From Natrinema amylolyticum (GTDB taxonomy: Archaea > Halobacteriota > Halobacteria > Halobacteriales > Natrialbaceae), in contig NZ_JAIWPJ010000002.1 of NCBI RefSeq assembly GCF_020515625.1, positions 62,001-126,000 on the forward strand: a stretch of 64,000 bases of DNA, in the 5' to 3' direction. The notes beneath the pieces are model-generated. The model searched no databases and had not been told where the DNA came from. It was given only the letters and a program-made list of their open reading frames with translations. The position numbers and the translations under genes were made by a program. Shown here in pieces: positions 8,853-17,155 of the stretch. Positions within the stretch are counted from its first letter, which is position 1; each line of letters starts with the position of its first letter.

Positions 8853-9392
8853 ATGGAGCAGGTGTTCGCACCGTGGCGGATCGAGTGGATCAGACGCGAC
8901 GAAGGAAACCCCGACATCGAGGAGTGCGTCTTCTGTGAACTCCCCGATCTGGGCGACGATCGGGAGAACCTGCTCGTCGCGCGAAGCGAGCACGCGTTCG
9001 TCATGTTGAACAACTATCCGTACAACCCGGGACACGTGATGGTTATTCCTCACACTCATACCGGCGAATACGCGGCTCTCGCGGAGGATGTCCTGCTCGA
9101 TCATGCCTGCTTGAAACAGCGAACGTTTGACGCCCTCGAGGACGCCCTCGAGCCGGACGGTTTCAACGCCGGCTTGAACCTCGGTGACGGGGCCGGCGGC
9201 TCGATCGACGACCACCTCCACACGCATGTCGTCCCGCGGTGGGAGGGCGACACCAATTTCATGCCGGTCCTCAGTGATACTACGGTGATCGTCGAGGCAC
9301 TCGAGGCGACCTACGACCACGTCCACGACGCGTTCGCCGAACAGGAGGGGGCGACGGTCCCCGACGAGGACAGCGCCGTCGTCTTCGAGTAA
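8853..9392 (+). CDS. HIT-family nucleotide hydrolase/transferase
   Basis: A 179-residue histidine-triad protein, starting MEQVFAPWRIEW. The catalytic triad is HLHTHVVPRW, with the nucleophilic middle histidine. An N-terminal CVFC pair together with a later histidine probably binds zinc, as in Ap4A-phosphorylase-like HIT proteins. The IPHTHTGEYAAL segment is the usual first histidine region. HIT proteins act on nucleoside phosphoramidates or dinucleoside polyphosphates; the exact substrate is open. The ATG at 8853 was chosen over a GTG four codons earlier because a CTTTAGG TATA-like element lies ~27 bases upstream of it. Confidence 0.92.
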   Translation: MEQVFAPWRIEWIRRDEGNPDIEECVFCELPDLGDDRENLLVARSEHAFVMLNNYPYNPGHVMVIPHTHTGEYAALAEDVLLDHACLKQRTFDALEDALEPDGFNAGLNLGDGAGGSIDDHLHTHVVPRWEGDTNFMPVLSDTTVIVEALEATYDHVHDAFAEQEGATVPDEDSAVVFE

Positions 9393-9494
9393 CGGCGCGG
9401 ATCTGCGCGACGACGGGACCCCGGCGGCCGATCCGCGCCGCGGGCGCGACTGCCGGCCCAATCCTTGTGCGAGTTCCCGTCGAACGCCGGACGC

Positions 9495-10385
9495 GTGTCC
9501 GAACTGACCCGTCTCGAGGAACTGATCGCGGCGTATCTCTCCCTGCTCGACAACGTCGCGACCTTCCTGCTCACGTTCGCGCTGGTGTACGCGATCGGTC
9601 GGTTCGCCGTCCGGCCGCTCGTCCGCGCCGCGCTGGACTACCGAGATACCGAGCCGACGCTCCAACAGGGGCTCGAGCGCGTGGTGGCCATCGGCGTGAT
9701 CACGGCCGCCGTCGTGGTCGGACTGTCGATTGCTGGTCTGAGTTTCGTCCTCGACCGGGCGGCGATCCTCGTCGCGGCGCTGACGGTCGCGCTCGGTTTC
9801 GCCGCACAGAACGTGGTCGGCAACTTCGTCAGCGGCGCGTTCATCGTCACCGATCCGTCGTTCAACATCGGCGACTGGATCCGGTGGGACGATCAGGAGG
9901 GCGTCATCGAGGACATCAGCTTCCGCTCGACGCGAGTCCGGACGTTCGACAACGAGATCGTCACAGTACCGAACTCGGAGCTGACCGCGAGTGCGGTCAC
10001 CAACGCTGTCCTCAACGATCGGCTCCGGCTGCGGGTTCCGGTCGCGGTCAGCTACGACGACGACCTCGACGCCGTCGCGCGCGTTCTCACCGACGCGGCG
10101 GTCGATCATCCCGAGATCCTCGCCGCTCCGGAGCCGACCGCCCGGATCGCCGCGCTCGGCGATGCGGTCGAGGTTGTCGCGCTGTTCTGGATCGCCGACC
10201 CCGATCGCGGCACCTACGGCCGCATCCGCTCGGAGTACGCCCACGAGATCGTCGACCGACTCGAGCGCGAGGGGATCGACCTCGGCGCGGCGACGCCGCA
10301 GACCCTCGAGGAGGCGATCGGTATCGGCCGGGGTCCGCCGTCGCGGTCGGGAGACGACGGAATCGGCGACGGGAACGGCGGGTGA
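9495..10385 (+). CDS. MscS-type mechanosensitive channel
   Basis: A 296-residue small-conductance mechanosensitive channel. Three N-terminal helices (about residues 20-40, 60-82, 86-108) end in the pore-lining helix GFAAQNVVGNFVSGAF, typical of the MscS glycine/alanine-rich TM3, followed by the beta-domain signature VTDPSFNIGDWIRWDDQEGV and FDNEIVTVPNSEL. The cytoplasmic vestibule domain completes it. It should release solutes on hypo-osmotic shock, which is relevant for a salt-in or osmolyte-using halophile. The start is a GTG (VSELTRLEE); an upstream TTG would add ten unlikely residues. Confidence 0.92.
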   Translation: MSELTRLEELIAAYLSLLDNVATFLLTFALVYAIGRFAVRPLVRAALDYRDTEPTLQQGLERVVAIGVITAAVVVGLSIAGLSFVLDRAAILVAALTVALGFAAQNVVGNFVSGAFIVTDPSFNIGDWIRWDDQEGVIEDISFRSTRVRTFDNEIVTVPNSELTASAVTNAVLNDRLRLRVPVAVSYDDDLDAVARVLTDAAVDHPEILAAPEPTARIAALGDAVEVVALFWIADPDRGTYGRIRSEYAHEIVDRLEREGIDLGAATPQTLEEAIGIGRGPPSRSGDDGIGDGNGG

Positions 10386-10494
10386 TCGCTCGAGTGACGG
10401 TGAGCGGACCGATCCCGGCGGCGGCCGCCGAAACCGGCGAACCGGGACGGTCGACGGGACACTTTTGGTGACTGTTGTCGTGATATAGTGTGTC

Positions 10495-10899
10495 ATGGAC
10501 TACGAAGTGGTTCAGACCGACGACGTACCGATGACCGACCTCTCCGACGTCGACGAGATCCCGCCGGATCTGCGCATCCGCGCGCTCGACGAGTTCTTCG
10601 AGACCGACGCGGTGAACGTCAAGCTCTGGTACTTCGAACCCGGCGAGGAGATCCAGTATCACGCGCATTCGGAACAGGAGGAGCTCTACTACGTCCTCGA
10701 GGGTGAGTTCTCGCTGAAACTCGGCCGCTCGGGCGAGGAGGAGTACGTCGAGGCCGGTCCGGGAACGTTCTGGATCGCCAAACCGGAGGTCGGGCACGGC
10801 CACCGCAACGTCGGCGACGAGGAGGGAGTCGTGCTCGCGATCGGCGCGCCCGCGGTCGAGGATCCGGGACTCGACCCGCACGGTCTCGAGGAAGAGTGA
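10495..10899 (+). CDS. cupin domain protein
   Basis: A 134-residue cupin. Motif 1 is IQYHAHSEQEELYYVLEGE (two His and one Glu metal ligands) and motif 2 is GPGTFWIAKPEVGHGHRN with the last His. A GATATAG sequence lies at ~10481, close to the start. The domain resembles sugar-phosphate isomerase or dioxygenase-like cupins that bind one divalent metal, but no substrate can be assigned. It is unrelated in detail to the cupin at 2021-2362. Confidence 0.86.
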   Translation: MDYEVVQTDDVPMTDLSDVDEIPPDLRIRALDEFFETDAVNVKLWYFEPGEEIQYHAHSEQEELYYVLEGEFSLKLGRSGEEEYVEAGPGTFWIAKPEVGHGHRNVGDEEGVVLAIGAPAVEDPGLDPHGLEEE

Positions 10900-10921
10900 C
10901 ACCGACCCCGGCCCGACGACG

Positions 10922-11158
10922 TTAAGCGTAGGTCGTCTCGAGGTAGTCGAGGATCCGCTCGGACTCGGCCATCGTCACGCCGGACGACTCGTCGACGACG
11001 ACGGGCACCTGTCGCTGGCCCGAGACGCGCTTGACCTCGTCGCGCTTCGAGTGGAGCCCCTCGACCCAGACGCTCTCGTAGTCGATATCCAGTTTCTCGA
11101 GCCGATCTACGACGTGTTCACAGTACGGACAGCCCTCCAGTCGGTAGAGCGTGAGCAT
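10922..11158 (-). CDS. glutaredoxin-like thiol protein
   Basis: A 78-residue glutaredoxin-fold protein starting MLTLYRLEGCPYC. The active site is CPYC (residues 10-13), the cis-proline loop is QVPVVVD, and the C-terminal helix contains ESERILDYLE. Length and motifs match the compact haloarchaeal glutaredoxin/glutathione-S-transferase N-domain family. Haloarchaea use gamma-glutamylcysteine rather than glutathione, so the natural reductant is probably that thiol or a thioredoxin system (inference). It is divergent from a peroxiredoxin-like gene at 11271, suggesting a shared redox theme and a shared 112-base promoter region. Confidence 0.9.
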   Translation of the reverse strand: MLTLYRLEGCPYCEHVVDRLEKLDIDYESVWVEGLHSKRDEVKRVSGQRQVPVVVDESSGVTMAESERILDYLETTYA

Positions 11159-11270
11159 GGGTAGGTATTGTGCGGTATCACTGATAAGGGTACGCCGACG
11201 CCGGCGGCTCGCCGTTGCTCCGTTCAACCGCGAGACGGAGTTTTTTCTATGCGCGCGAGAGTCCACGCGT

Positions 11271-11750
11271 ATGCCACCGACCGAGGGCGAGACCGTGACC
11301 GACTTCGAGGCGCTCCTCTGTGACGGCGAGACGTTCCGCTCGACGCCCCTCTCCGAGGCCCTCGGGGCTCGCGGCGGCGTCGTGGTCTGTACCGGCTTCG
11401 CGTTCAGCGCCATCGCACAGAACTGGTGGAAACACTTCGTTCGCGCCGGCTGGGACGAGTTCGAGGACGTGCCGGTACTCGGCGTGAGCCGCGACGGCCC
11501 CTACGCGCAAAACGAGTTCCTCCGCTGGCTGGATCGGCCGGAATTCCGGTTCTTCGCGGACGTCAACGGCGAGGTCAGCGAATCGCTCGACCTGCTCGCC
11601 GAGCGGTCACACATGGCGAACGTCTCCACGCCGTGGCGCTCCGCGTTCGTCCTCGACTCCGACCGCGAGGTCCGGTACGCCTTCGTCGCGGACGACTGGA
11701 TCTCGCCGCTCCCCCGCGAGGAGATCGAAGCTGCGGTCGAGAACCTCTGA
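11271..11750 (+). CDS. peroxiredoxin/redoxin-like protein
   Basis: A 159-residue thioredoxin-fold protein of the AhpC/redoxin type. The usual PVCT-type peroxidatic loop is seen as VVVCTGFAFSAIAQNWWK, with Cys near residue 44, followed by VLGVSRDGPYAQNEFLRW, which matches the family helix after the active site. WRSAFVLDSDREVRYAFVAD is the characteristic strand pair. No second conserved resolving cysteine is evident, so a 1-Cys mechanism is likely (inference). The 3' end carries a small tandem repeat of the last codons, including the stop (11737-11768). Confidence 0.85.
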   Translation: MPPTEGETVTDFEALLCDGETFRSTPLSEALGARGGVVVCTGFAFSAIAQNWWKHFVRAGWDEFEDVPVLGVSRDGPYAQNEFLRWLDRPEFRFFADVNGEVSESLDLLAERSHMANVSTPWRSAFVLDSDREVRYAFVADDWISPLPREEIEAAVENL

Positions 11751-11837
11751 CTGATCGAGAACCTCTGAGAGTCTCGAGCACGCGGAGTCGGACGCAGAAC
11801 ATGAACACAACGCAGGGACGGCGACGACGGTGATCCG

Positions 11838-13091
11838 TCAGACCGGCTCGCCGAAGGCGTACATCGTCTCGTTGGCCGTCACCTCGAGGTCGACGAAGTC
11901 GCCGGGCGCGATGCCGTGGTCGCTCGCGTTCTGGACGATGATCTGTCGGTAGGCCGAGTCGCGACACTTCACGGAGTCGGCGGTCCCCTCCTCGACGACG
12001 AGACAGTCCTCTCGAGTCTCGCCGACCATGTCGGCGTAGGCCTCGCGGACGATCTCGCGCTTGACCTTGCTCATCTCCTTGGACCGCTCCTTCTTGATCG
12101 TCCCGCCCAGGCCCTTCATCTCGGCGGCGTCCGTGCCGGGTCGCTTCGAGAAGCGGGTGACATTGATCTTCTCGGGCCGGGTCTCGCGCAGTAGCGCCAT
12201 CGACTGTTCGTGGTCGTGCTCCGTTTCGGTGGGGAAGCCGACGATGAAGTCCGTCGACAGCGTCCAGTAGTCGAGGTGGTCGTCGAACGTCTCGACGACC
12301 TCGACGTACTCCTCGACTTGATGCTGGCGGCGCATATCGCCGAGGACGTCGTCGCTGCCCGACTGGACTGGCGCGTGCAGGAAGTCGTACAGCTCCTCGT
12401 TTTCGGCGAAGACGGCCGCGAGTTCCTCGCTGATGCCGTGGACGCCCTTGGGGTTGGCCATCCCGACGCGGACCCGGAAATCGCCCTCGATCTCGCAGAT
12501 CTCCTCGAGCAGCCGGTGGAGCTTGCGCTCGCCCTCGTCCCAGCCGTAGACGCCGGTGTCCTGGCCGGTGATGCGGATCTCCTTCGCGCCGGCGTGGATC
12601 AGCGCGCGCGCTTTCTCGACGTTTTCCTCGATCGACGGAGAGTCGATCTTGCCGGTCGCCTGCTTGGTGATGCAGTACGAGCAGTCGGACATACAGCCCC
12701 GCGCGATCGGGAGGATGCCGACGACGCCGTCGAGGATGGGTTCCGCGTCGGGGGTCGTCGTCGGACACTCGCCGTTGGTGACGGCTTCGGGTACCTCGTC
12801 CCAGTGGAGCACCTGCCCGTCGACGTCGGCCTGCGCGAACTCTTCGCCCTGGGCTAGCGCCATACAGCCCGTGATGAAGAGATCGGCCGTCTCGTCGGCC
12901 AGTTCCTCGGCCCGTCGGAGCATGTTGCGCTCGGTCTTCTCGACGACGGTACAGGTGTTGAGGATGGCGACGTCGGCCTCGTCGGCGGTGTCGACTCGGT
13001 AATGGCCCGCGTCGCGGAGCCGTCGCTCGATCTCGCGGCTCTCCCCGCGATTCGACGTGCAGCCGTAGGTTTCGATGTGATACCGGGCCAT
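11838..13091 (-). CDS. tRNA N6-threonylcarbamoyladenosine methylthiotransferase
   Basis: A 417-residue archaeal/eukaryal-type (CDKAL1-like) radical-SAM methylthiotransferase, which converts t6A to ms2t6A at position 37 of ANN-decoding tRNAs. The N-terminal domain has the three cysteines for the auxiliary 4Fe-4S cluster (TYGCTSN, NTCTVV, TGCMAL). The radical-SAM motif is CMSDCSYC (CxxxCxxC), and a C-terminal TRAM-like domain ends ...DFVDLEVTANETMYAFG. The start MARYHIETYGC was preferred because the longer frame adds 35 Arg-rich residues. All expected motifs are intact. Confidence 0.94.
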   Translation of the reverse strand: MARYHIETYGCTSNRGESREIERRLRDAGHYRVDTADEADVAILNTCTVVEKTERNMLRRAEELADETADLFITGCMALAQGEEFAQADVDGQVLHWDEVPEAVTNGECPTTTPDAEPILDGVVGILPIARGCMSDCSYCITKQATGKIDSPSIEENVEKARALIHAGAKEIRITGQDTGVYGWDEGERKLHRLLEEICEIEGDFRVRVGMANPKGVHGISEELAAVFAENEELYDFLHAPVQSGSDDVLGDMRRQHQVEEYVEVVETFDDHLDYWTLSTDFIVGFPTETEHDHEQSMALLRETRPEKINVTRFSKRPGTDAAEMKGLGGTIKKERSKEMSKVKREIVREAYADMVGETREDCLVVEEGTADSVKCRDSAYRQIIVQNASDHGIAPGDFVDLEVTANETMYAFGEPV

Positions 13092-13205
13092 TCGCTTAGA
13101 CCGTTCTCGGGGCCGGCGACGCAAAAACGCGACGGATCGGGGCCGCCGTCGCAATCGCCGGCAGTGCTCTCGTCGGTCGTCCGCCGGCGGCACCACCTCC
13201 GTCGC

Positions 13206-13556
13206 TCACCGCTCGGCCGCGTCTCCCTCGCCTTCCGCCCCTTCCTCGTCTTCCAGCGCCTCGAGCGCCGCCTCGCCGACGGCGAGGGACCGACGACCGG
13301 TCGGCTCCTGCGTAACGAGGACGCCGGCCGAAAAGTCCGGGTTTCCGTCCTCGTCGTAGATCTCGTCGGGGTTCGTCCCGATTCGGACCGACTCGCGGAC
13401 CGTCAACATCGCCTCTCGGATCGCGTCGTCACGGTCGTCCGCCGCGGCGATATCCAAATAGTCGATCGACTCGTCGCGATCCGACAGTCGCTCGAGGACG
13501 GGATCGACGTGCTCCGCCGCGGTCTCCGCGTTGTATATATAACTTCGAATGCGCAT
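13206..13556 (-). CDS. conserved haloarchaeal hypothetical protein
   Basis: A 116-residue soluble acidic protein: MRIRSYIYNAETAAEHVDPV..., then a mixed alpha/beta domain and an acidic Glu/Ala-rich tail. The order strand, helix, strand (IDYLDIAAADDRDDAIREAM) looks like a small thioredoxin-like or ferredoxin-like fold, but no cysteines are present. The final AGVLVTQEPTGRRSLAVGEA segment could be a beta hairpin plus helix. It lies between the methylthiotransferase and a tail-anchored protein on the same strand. I do not recognise a characterised homologue. Confidence 0.72.
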   Translation of the reverse strand: MRIRSYIYNAETAAEHVDPVLERLSDRDESIDYLDIAAADDRDDAIREAMLTVRESVRIGTNPDEIYDEDGNPDFSAGVLVTQEPTGRRSLAVGEAALEALEDEEGAEGEGDAAER

Positions 13557-13618
13557 GGGGTTCCTCCGGTCGGCCGTTCGACGTGGGTACAGTACTCGAG
13601 TCGTCCGGTCGCGGTTCG

Positions 13619-14002
13619 TCAGACGGTGACCGTGAGCAGTCGTACGAGGACGAGCACCATGGCGATCACACCCAGAACGACGAACAGCGCGTTCTCGAGG
13701 GTCGGATCGCCGGGCTCGATCGGCGTCGAACTGGCTTCGGGCGCGTAGTCGTCCGCCTCGTCATCATCGCTCGCTGACGCGTCGTCGCTCGAGTCGGAGA
13801 GATCGAGCGGGATTCGGTCCCGGTCGTCGTCGCGATCGCCGTCCGTGTCGCCGTCGATCGTCGGTCGATCGGCCGCGCCCCACTCGTCGCTCGACTCGAC
13901 GCCGTTCGGTCCGTCTCTCGTTCCGGCATCCGGCTCCGTCCCCGAGGGATCGCTCCGTCGGTCGTCAGTGGTGTCGTCGTTCCCGAGGGGATCGTCTGCC
14001 AT
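13619..14002 (-). CDS. acidic disordered protein with C-terminal membrane anchor
   Basis: A 127-residue protein that is almost entirely Asp/Ser/Thr/Arg-rich and predicted disordered up to about residue 100, then has one hydrophobic helix (NALFVVLGVIAMVLVLVRLL) at the extreme C-terminus. This tail-anchored layout is typical of a group of haloarchaeal proteins that I think are filed as DUF7312. The start at 14002 drops nine residues of poor context. It sits 65 bases after pyruvate kinase on the same strand, so co-transcription is possible. No enzymatic motif is present. Confidence 0.7.
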   Translation of the reverse strand: MADDPLGNDDTTDDRRSDPSGTEPDAGTRDGPNGVESSDEWGAADRPTIDGDTDGDRDDDRDRIPLDLSDSSDDASASDDDEADDYAPEASSTPIEPGDPTLENALFVVLGVIAMVLVLVRLLTVTV

Positions 14003-14067
14003 ACTCGATCGTAATGGATCCGTCGTCAAAAACCCGTGGTCCCGTCGCGGATCGTCTCGAGGACGAC

Positions 14068-15825
14068 TCAGAGCCGCTCGGTTCGATCGCTGATCTCGCC
14101 GCCGTAGACGACACCGCGCTCGGCGTCGAGGGTGACGACGTCGCCGTCAGCGAGGTCCGCGACGTCCGCGTCGCTGATCATCGGAATCCCGAGTTCGCGC
14201 GCGACGAGGGCCGGATAGCCGGTCATCCCTCGCTCGGCGTTGACGATGCCGGCGATCCGACTCGTATCGCCGGTGAACTCCTCGTCGAAATCGGCGGGGA
14301 GCGCGAGGATCGCGCCGTCGGGAACGTCCGAGAGGTCGCCGTCCGAGACGCGGACGACGGGGCCGGTCGCCCGCCCCTCGACGACGACCTGACCGGTCGT
14401 CAGCGCGTCCGCGGCGACGTGGACCTTCAGCATGTTCGTGGTGTTCGCCCCCTCGAGATCGGTCATCATGCCACAGAGGACGACGACGGTATCCCCGCTC
14501 TGGGCGACGCCGGCGTCCAGTGCCGCCTGCACGGCCTTCTCGACGACGGCGTCGGCACCCTGATCAGAGACGGGCGCGTACAGCGGCGTCACGCCCCAGG
14601 TCAGCGCGAGCTGGCGGCGCACGGTCTGACTCGGTGTCGAGGCGACGACCGGGACGCCCGGCCGGTACTTCGCCGTCTTCAACGCGGTGTAGCCGGACTC
14701 CGTCGCGGCGACGACCGCGTCCGCACCGATGTCCCGCGCCAGGAACCGCGCCGAGCGCGCCAGCGCGTCCGTCCGCGCCTCGCCCGACGCCGGGACCCGC
14801 TGCTCGAGCAACTCGGCGTATTCGTCGGAGCCTTCGACCTCTCGGACGATTCTGTCCATGGCGTCGACGACCTCGACGGGGTGGTCCCCGACCGCCGTCT
14901 CGGCCGACAGCATGACCCCGTCGGTGCCGTCGAGGACGGCGTTCGCCACGTCGGAGGCCTCCGCACGCGTGGGCCGGCGGGCGTGGACCATCGAATCGAG
15001 CATCTCCGTCGCCGTGATGACCGGCCGGCCGGCCTCGCGACACTTCCGGATGATTCGCTTCTGAATCATCGGGACGTCCTCCATCGGACACTCGACGCCG
15101 AGGTCACCGCGCGCGACCATCACGCCGTAGGCGGCGTCGATGATCTCGTCCAAGTTCTCGACCGCGCCGGCGCGTTCGATCTTCGCGATGATCGGGATGT
15201 CCGCTCCCTCCTCCTCTAAGACCTCGCCGACCTCGTAGACGTCCTCGGCGTCCCGAACGAAACTCGCCGCGACGAAGTCGACCTCCTTCTCGGCGGCCAA
15301 CTCGAGGTCCCTCCGATCCTTTTCGGTGACGATGTCGAGTTCGAGCTCGACGCCGGGGACGTTGACCCCCTTGCGACCGCCCAGTTCGCCGCCGGTGTCG
15401 ACTCGCGCTCGAACCGCATCGCCGTCGTGCTCGAGAACGGTCGTCTCGATCAACCCGTCGGCGAGCAGGATGCGATCCCCCGGCTCGACGGCGTCGATCG
15501 ACAGCGAGAGGCCGACCGTCTCCGGAGTCGCCTCTTCGCCCTCGACGAACCGGATCTCGGAGCCGGTCTCGAGGGACACCGTCTCGCCCTCGGGCAGCGG
15601 CGCGGTCCGGATCTCCGGGCCCTGCATGTCGAGCATGACGGCGACGGGCTCCGTTCGCTCCTCGTCGACTTCGCGGACGCGGTCGATGACGTCCGCGCGG
15701 TCCTCGTGGCTGCCGTGGCTCGCGTTCAGCCGCGCGACGGACATCCCGGCCGCGGCGAGTTCCCGGATCGTCTCCCGGTCGTTCGAGGCCGGCCCCAGCG
15801 TACAGACGATTTTCGCGTTTCTCAT
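14068..15825 (-). CDS. pyk: pyruvate kinase with C-terminal PEP-utiliser-like domain
   Basis: A 585-residue pyruvate kinase, the last step of glycolysis (PEP + ADP to pyruvate + ATP). Key parts are MLDMQGPEIRTA, the AASFVRD loop, KIERAGAVENLDEI carrying the phosphoryl-transfer lysine, VARGDLGVE and the signature TATEMLDSM. It is about 100 residues longer than E. coli PykF: the end (GMTGYPALVARELGIPMISD) is a mobile phosphohistidine-type domain, but the usual SH pair is GY, so the phosphorylatable histidine is missing, as in the extra C-terminal sequence of Bacillus-type enzymes. A CTTTTAGG TATA-like element (15849-15856, reverse) precedes the start. Confidence 0.95.
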   Translation of the reverse strand: MRNAKIVCTLGPASNDRETIRELAAAGMSVARLNASHGSHEDRADVIDRVREVDEERTEPVAVMLDMQGPEIRTAPLPEGETVSLETGSEIRFVEGEEATPETVGLSLSIDAVEPGDRILLADGLIETTVLEHDGDAVRARVDTGGELGGRKGVNVPGVELELDIVTEKDRRDLELAAEKEVDFVAASFVRDAEDVYEVGEVLEEEGADIPIIAKIERAGAVENLDEIIDAAYGVMVARGDLGVECPMEDVPMIQKRIIRKCREAGRPVITATEMLDSMVHARRPTRAEASDVANAVLDGTDGVMLSAETAVGDHPVEVVDAMDRIVREVEGSDEYAELLEQRVPASGEARTDALARSARFLARDIGADAVVAATESGYTALKTAKYRPGVPVVASTPSQTVRRQLALTWGVTPLYAPVSDQGADAVVEKAVQAALDAGVAQSGDTVVVLCGMMTDLEGANTTNMLKVHVAADALTTGQVVVEGRATGPVVRVSDGDLSDVPDGAILALPADFDEEFTGDTSRIAGIVNAERGMTGYPALVARELGIPMISDADVADLADGDVVTLDAERGVVYGGEISDRTERL

Positions 15826-15958
15826 GTCGGCAGATAGCGCCAGCATTGCCTAAAAGATGGTCACTTACTCGCGCTCGAGTACCCGTCTCGTCCACTCGGT
15901 ATCGGTCCCGTCGTTTGCCACGTCAACCGTTTTCCGCAGACCGCCACTCTACACCGAC

Positions 15959-16246
15959 ATGCCGACCTACGCGACGCTCGTCGACCTCACCGATCGCGAC
16001 GTCCAGAACGCTCAGGAACTCGCGACGATCTGGGGCGAAATCCGGACGGAGTTCGAGGAACACGGCGCTGAACTCCACGACTCCTACGCCGCCCTCGGCG
16101 AGCACGACTTCCTCATCGTGTTCGAGACCGACGACAACGAGGGGGCGTTCAAGTCGGCGCTGACGCTCCACCGACACGGTCTCGAGGGAAAGACGATGGA
16201 GATCGTCGACACGGACGACTTCTCGAACGTCGTCGACGAGATCTGA
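15959..16246 (+). CDS. GYD domain protein
   Basis: A 95-residue ferredoxin-like alpha/beta protein. The conserved GYD-family elements are ATLVDLTDRDVQN at the start, a mid-region TAT-like strand pattern (HDFLIVFETDDNEGAFKSAL) and a C-terminal strand. GYD proteins are small dimeric alpha/beta-barrel proteins of unknown function, found widely in bacteria and archaea. The ATG at 15959 was chosen because the longer frame encodes a low-complexity Ser/Arg extension. It is divergent from pyk with a 133-base gap that must hold both promoters. Confidence 0.85.
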   Translation: MPTYATLVDLTDRDVQNAQELATIWGEIRTEFEEHGAELHDSYAALGEHDFLIVFETDDNEGAFKSALTLHRHGLEGKTMEIVDTDDFSNVVDEI

Positions 16247-16269
16247 CAGGCGCGTAACGCGGGATCGAA

Positions 16270-17034
16270 TCAGTTCGTCGGCGACTCGAGTAGCCCGATG
16301 ACCTGCTCACCGCTGACGACTTCGGGGATGACGACCTCGTCGGCACCGATCTCCCTCGCGACCGACTCGTATATCTCCTCGCCGACGCGAACGATGATTT
16401 CGGGCGCGGAGTCGACGGTCCCACTGACGATCGCGATCTGGATGTTGACGTTGGAGTCGTCGATGCCCGCAACGAGTTTCGACGCGCGGTCGACGCCGGC
16501 GTCTCGCAATACGTCCTCCCGTCTGGCGTCGCCTTCGACGAGCAGGTGCCCGTCCTCTCGCACTCGCTGGGCGGTGTCCTCGTCGTTCTCGACGACGACG
16601 ACAGTTCGCCCGTCGTCCTCGAGGCGGTTCGCGATCGTGCGTCCGAACATCCCGTAGCCGCAGACGATAACGTGATTTTCGGTCTCGGTGAGTCGTCGTT
16701 TCATCGTTGCTCTGGTTACTTCCGTTCGTATCTGGCCCCCGAACGCCGCAGAGAGGACCGTTTCACCGATCCACAGTCCCGACAGGACGAGTCCGACCCG
16801 CACCAGAACCGCGTACGCTTTCGTTGCCCGTTCCGGTCCGTCGTGTTCGGCGAAGTGGAGTTCGATGCTCGTCAGATCGACCAGCCAGAACGTCGCTTCC
16901 ACGAGTTCGACCCCGCCGAGGATCGAGAACCCGAGGACGCCGGCGACCACGACCCCGACGAAGCTTCCGATCGGTGCCAGCGCTCGTCGTAAGATCGGCC
17001 GATCAGTGAGGGCGGAAACGAACGCGGTCCGCAC
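16270..17034 (-). CDS. K+-channel-like protein with RCK domain but no selectivity filter
   Basis: A 254-residue protein with two membrane helices (about residues 22-45 and 74-98) around a pore-loop-like segment, then an RCK/TrkA-N domain with the Rossmann motif VIVCGYGMFGRTIA (122-135) and the acidic end of strand 2 (VVVVENDED). In a K+ channel the loop would carry TVGYGD. Here residues 51-73 read LVDLTSIELHFAEHDG and onward, so the filter is gone although both flanking helices and the RCK are preserved. It may be a non-conducting regulatory subunit, or conduct something else (inference). A TATA element (17057-17066, reverse) sits 27 bases upstream. Confidence 0.85.
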   Translation of the reverse strand: MRTAFVSALTDRPILRRALAPIGSFVGVVVAGVLGFSILGGVELVEATFWLVDLTSIELHFAEHDGPERATKAYAVLVRVGLVLSGLWIGETVLSAAFGGQIRTEVTRATMKRRLTETENHVIVCGYGMFGRTIANRLEDDGRTVVVVENDEDTAQRVREDGHLLVEGDARREDVLRDAGVDRASKLVAGIDDSNVNIQIAIVSGTVDSAPEIIVRVGEEIYESVAREIGADEVVIPEVVSGEQVIGLLESPTN

Positions 17035-17056
17035 GGTCGGTCTTCGGTAACAATCG

Positions 17057-17066
17057 ACATATAGTT
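17057..17066 (-). promoter_or_regulatory. TATA element of the filterless channel gene
   Basis: Reverse-strand AACTATATGT about 27 bases before the start at 17034. This is the standard haloarchaeal leaderless spacing and shows the gene has a recognisable promoter. Confidence 0.5.
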
Positions 17067-17155
17067 GGTTGGTACCGCAACCGGTACCCGAGAGACGTCT
17101 CGCGATGTGCGAAAAATAGTCGTCTGTTTCGAGTCAGCGCTCCAGTCGGTCGGCG

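Noticed and set aside
8826-10496. Long minus-strand open frame (over 500 codons)
   Set aside because: It is opposite the HIT and MscS genes and consists of Arg/Asp-rich shadow sequence; GC-rich coding DNA commonly keeps the opposite strand open.
13531-13543. TTGTATATATAAC looks like a very strong TATA box
   Set aside because: It lies inside the coding sequence for SYIYN of the 13206-13556 gene, on the coding strand's complement; codons TAT ATA TAC explain it and no gene starts at a suitable distance.
14014-15219. Long plus-strand open frame opposite pyruvate kinase
   Set aside because: Composition is His/Arg/Asp-rich with no domain; pyruvate kinase on the other strand has all family motifs.
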